From an uncultured Clostridia bacterium (GTDB lineage: Bacteria; Bacillota; Clostridia; Oscillospirales; Ruminococcaceae), in the NCBI GenBank assembly GCA_947627875.1, contig CANQXS010000014.1, positions 1 through 64,000 on the forward strand: DNA of 64,000 nucleotides, written 5' to 3'. This document shows, piece by piece, positions 61,221 through 64,000 of the stretch; the stretch's first letter is position 1; each line of letters begins with the position of its first letter. The notes beneath the pieces were generated by a model. The model saw only the letters and a program-made list of their open reading frames with translations. It searched no databases and was not told where the DNA came from. Made by a program: the position numbers and the translations under genes.

Positions 61221-63692
61221 TTACTTCGCCGTTACCTTTACCCTTTTGTCGGCTGTGAGCGAAGAAGCCTCCTTATAGGGTCTGAAGAGCATATAAACGA
61301 TGAACGCGGCTATGAGCACCGAGAATATAAGCCCTACGATGTTGGGCGTTCCGCTGAAGAGCAGCCCGAACTGATTCACGATAAGCGCAACGGAATAGGC
61401 GAACAGAGTCTGATAGCCTATTGCGAACCAGGTCCATTTTGCGCTGTTCATCTCTCTGCGGATAGCTCCTATCGCGGCAAAGCAGGGCGCGCAGAGAAGA
61501 TTGAACGCCAAAAATGCGTATCCCGAGACCGCGGTGAAAGCGGTCCCCATAGCGGCGTAGACCGAGGAATCCCCGCCGCCGTAGAGGATACCGAGCGTGC
61601 TGACGATGTTTTCCTTCGCAACAAGCCCGGTTATCGAGGCTACGGCTGCCTGCCAGTTGCCCCAGCCGAGGGGCGCGAATATCCAGGCGATGGCGCCGCC
61701 CAGAGTCGCAAGGAGAGAATGGCTTATTTCTTCTTCGGAGAGCATTCTGAAGCTTCCGTCGACGAAACCGAAGTAGGTAGTGAACCACACGACTATCGTG
61801 GAGAGCAGGATTATGGTCCCCGCCTTTTTGATGAAGCTCCAGCCGCGCTCCCACATCGAGCGCAGAACGTTCGAGACCGTGGGCATATGGTATGCCGGAA
61901 GCTCCATAACGAAGGGCGCGGGGTCGCCCGAGAACATCTTTGTCTTTTTGAGCATAATGCCCGATACGATTATCGCGGCGACGCCGAGGAAATATGCCGA
62001 CGGCGCCACCCACCAGGCTCCGCCGAATATCGCGCCAGCTATAAGGGCGATAAAGGGCAGCTTAGCCCCGCAGGGGATAAACGTTGTGGTCATAATGGTC
62101 ATTCTGCGGTCGCGCTCGTTTTCTATCGTGCGCGAAGCCATAATTCCCGGAACGCCGCAGCCCGAGCCGATGAGCATAGGGATGAACGACTTTCCCGAAA
62201 GACCGAATTTGCGGAAGATCCTGTCCATAACGAAGGCGATCCTCGCCATATATCCGCAGCTTTCAAGGAATGCAAGGAACATAAAGAGAATGAGCATCTG
62301 AGGGACGAAGCCGAGAACGGCTCCGACACCCGCGACTATTCCGTCGAGGATAAGCCCCTTGAGCCAGTCGGCGCAGTTGATCGCGTCGAGGGCGGACTCT
62401 ACGAAAACGGGTATGCCGGGTATCCATACGCCGTAGTCGGCAGGGTCGGGCTCGGCAAAGGCGTTTTTATCGAGGACGGTCCCCGCGAGGGCGAGGTCTT
62501 CGCCGGTATAAACAACTTCGTCTTCGGCAAGGGTCTCTTCGTCAACAACGGTGAGAACGGCGGTGTCTCCCGCCGAGAATTGAGCCGCGAATTCCTCGAC
62601 GGCGGCTTTGTCGGCGGTCTCAAGGTCGGGAGCCTCAACTCCGTACTGCCCCGCGAAGGCGTCGATGGCGTTTACCGCCTCGCCGTATTCTTCGGCGGCT
62701 TCTTCATAAGCGCCGGTGCCTATCCCGAACAGGTGCCAGCCGTCGCCGAACACACCGTCGTTAGCCCAGTCGGTAAGAACGCTTCCCAGCGTCGTGACCG
62801 ATACCGCGTAAACGATTATCATTACGACCGCGAAAATCGGCAGCGCGAGCCAGCGGTTTGTTACAACCTTGTCTATCTTATCCGAGACGGTAAGATGACC
62901 CGCACCTGTCTTCTTCGAGCAGCCCTTAATGACCTCAGCTATGTAGACGTATCTCTCGTTGGTGATTATAGATTCCGCGTCGTCGTCGAGCTCAGCCTCG
63001 GCTGATTTGATGTCCTCCTCGATATGCGCGAGGACGTTTTGGGGTATATTCAGCTTTTCGAGGACCTTTTGGTCGCGCTCGAAGATTTTTATCGCATACC
63101 ATCTCTGCTGCTCTGCGGGGAGACCGTGAATTGCCGCCTCCTCGATATGGGCGAGAGCGTGTTCGACCACCCCCGAGAACGTGTGCATCGGGACGGTCTT
63201 GCCGCCGTTTGCGGCTTCTATAGCGGCTTCGGCTGCCTCCATAACGCCGTCGCCCTTCAGCGCGGATATCTCGACTATTTTGCAGCCGAGGCGCTTTGAA
63301 AGCTCCTTCGTATTGATTTTATCGCCGTTCTTTTCAACGACGTCCATCATATTCACCGCCGCCACAACGGGGATACCGAGCTCGGTGAGCTGGGTCGTGA
63401 GATAAAGATTCCTCTCGAGGTTGGTGCCGTCGATGATGTTGAGAATGGCGTCGGGACGCTCCTCGATAAGGTAATTTCTCGCGACGACCTCCTCGAGGGT
63501 ATAGGGCGAAAGGGAGTAGATTCCGGGAAGGTCGGTAACGGTAACGCCATCGTGCTTGCGGAGCTTGCCTTCCTTCTTCTCAACGGTAACTCCGGGCCAG
63601 TTTCCGACGAACTGATTCGAGCCCGTGAGCGCGTTGAAAAGGGTGGTCTTTCCGCTGTTGGGGTTGCCCGCAAGGGCTATTCTTATGCTCAT
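61221..63692 (-). CDS. feoB: Ferrous iron transporter FeoB with a large insert
   Basis: The 823-residue protein imports Fe(II). The N-terminal G domain has GNPNSGKTTLFNALTG (G1), TVEKKEGKLR (switch), DLPGIYSL (G3) and VNMMDVVEKNG (G4, NMMD). The core membrane part has two Gate domains (FIPMLIGSGCGVPGIMASRT; FIPCGAKLPFIALIAGAIF). It is longer than usual because of an acidic, soluble insert of about 95 residues (roughly 322-415: GAYEEAAEEYGEAVN, EEFAAQFSAGDTAVL) between the first and second membrane helices. FeoA is 54 bases upstream. Confidence 0.97.
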   Translation of the reverse strand: MSIRIALAGNPNSGKTTLFNALTGSNQFVGNWPGVTVEKKEGKLRKHDGVTVTDLPGIYSLSPYTLEEVVARNYLIEERPDAILNIIDGTNLERNLYLTTQLTELGIPVVAAVNMMDVVEKNGDKINTKELSKRLGCKIVEISALKGDGVMEAAEAAIEAANGGKTVPMHTFSGVVEHALAHIEEAAIHGLPAEQQRWYAIKIFERDQKVLEKLNIPQNVLAHIEEDIKSAEAELDDDAESIITNERYVYIAEVIKGCSKKTGAGHLTVSDKIDKVVTNRWLALPIFAVVMIIVYAVSVTTLGSVLTDWANDGVFGDGWHLFGIGTGAYEEAAEEYGEAVNAIDAFAGQYGVEAPDLETADKAAVEEFAAQFSAGDTAVLTVVDEETLAEDEVVYTGEDLALAGTVLDKNAFAEPDPADYGVWIPGIPVFVESALDAINCADWLKGLILDGIVAGVGAVLGFVPQMLILFMFLAFLESCGYMARIAFVMDRIFRKFGLSGKSFIPMLIGSGCGVPGIMASRTIENERDRRMTIMTTTFIPCGAKLPFIALIAGAIFGGAWWVAPSAYFLGVAAIIVSGIMLKKTKMFSGDPAPFVMELPAYHMPTVSNVLRSMWERGWSFIKKAGTIILLSTIVVWFTTYFGFVDGSFRMLSEEEISHSLLATLGGAIAWIFAPLGWGNWQAAVASITGLVAKENIVSTLGILYGGGDSSVYAAMGTAFTAVSGYAFLAFNLLCAPCFAAIGAIRREMNSAKWTWFAIGYQTLFAYSVALIVNQFGLLFSGTPNIVGLIFSVLIAAFIVYMLFRPYKEASSLTADKRVKVTAK

Positions 63693-63746
63693 TGTCTTGT
63701 CCTCTTTTCTTTGTATTTAATAGATATGCCGCAAAAGCGCCGCTTA

Positions 63747-63968
63747 CTACTCAACTTCGATCATCTCGGCGTCAGCTTTTCTTAAGCTCAGCTCGTAGCC
63801 GCGGACGTTGACCTCGAACGGGTCGCCGAGAGGGGCGACCTTGCGGACGTACACTTCTACGCCCTTGGTGATGCCCATATCCATTATGCGGCGCTTTACC
63901 GCGCCTTCGCCGTGAAGCCTGACTACCTTTACGGTTTCGCCTACCTTCACCTGATTCAGAGTTTTCAT
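63747..63968 (-). CDS. feoA: FeoA, SH3-like partner of FeoB
   Basis: A 73-residue protein with the FeoA SH3-type domain: LNQVKVGETVKVVRLHGEGAVKRRIMDMGITKGVEVYVRKVAPLGDPFEVNVRGYELSLRKADAEMIEVE. FeoA binds FeoB and modulates transport. ATG 63968 has AAGGAGGAA upstream. It is the first visible gene of the feo operon; a Fur-type operator would be outside the window. Confidence 0.97.
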   Translation of the reverse strand: MKTLNQVKVGETVKVVRLHGEGAVKRRIMDMGITKGVEVYVRKVAPLGDPFEVNVRGYELSLRKADAEMIEVE

Positions 63969-64000
63969 ATCCGTTCCTCCTTGTGTGGTATTGCCGCAGG

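Noticed and set aside
61719..63005. 428-codon plus-strand frame opposite feoB
   Set aside because: Shadow of feoB; no recognisable domain.

Overview
The window looks like a chromosomal segment of a gut-type, endospore-forming Clostridia member, most like the Oscillospirales/Ruminococcaceae (my inference). The DNA is fairly GC-rich, with strong Shine-Dalgarno sites and near-consensus sigma-A promoters. Bacillota hallmarks are a spoIIAA-spoIIAB-sigF operon, a CIRCE-controlled hrcA-grpE-dnaK-dnaJ operon, a cysteine T-box, an ECF vitamin transporter, CsoR/CopA and a sodium-pumping decarboxylase. Apart from the left end and one AT-rich gene near 57 kb, it reads as core chromosome. I found no rRNA operon, CRISPR array or restriction system.

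Layout. 1-2.9 kb: end of an integrated element with two tandem large serine recombinases, the second lacking about 120 codons of its catalytic domain. 3-8 kb (leftward): two prolyl-isomerase-like exported proteins, a DUF3267 membrane protein and cysE-cysS under a Cys T-box. 8-13 kb (rightward): a DUF4349 lipoprotein, a GH98 glycosidase lipoprotein and an Ala-rich surface protein. 13-19 kb: RadC-like protein, tRNA-Lys, two divergent small HTH regulators with shared operator-like sites, coaX with an ECF S component, an orphan histidine kinase and an XRE regulator. 19-26 kb: the sporulation sigma-F operon facing away from the heat-shock operon. 26-34 kb: a DtxR-type regulator, a 1421-residue activase/2-hydroxyacyl-CoA dehydratase fusion, and csoR-copA in which a CopZ domain carries its own internal ribosome-binding site. 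34-42 kb: sodium-pump decarboxylase genes (leftward) and an alpha/beta hydrolase-MurF-Ddl operon (rightward). 42-45 kb: RNase P RNA, a class A beta-lactamase-fold serine hydrolase and a PrsA-type foldase. 45-52 kb: a five-gene peptide ABC importer and an M29 aminopeptidase, suggesting peptide scavenging. 52-55 kb: a Crp/Fnr regulator co-transcribed with a small ABC importer. 55-58 kb: a short pyrophosphatase-like protein, an oxidoreductase, an AT-rich zinc-ribbon/helical-repeat protein, and tRNA-Tyr and tRNA-Thr. 58-64 kb: a sigma factor with a membrane beta-propeller partner, and feoA-feoB with a Cys-rich companion.

The most unusual signal is a multi-hairpin intergenic element of about 190 nt present twice (26377-26575 and 42929-43118). 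Between copies the hairpin arms change sequence in a compensatory way, so a folded structure seems to be conserved. Second is the in-frame internal Shine-Dalgarno and ATG before the CopZ domain of copA.
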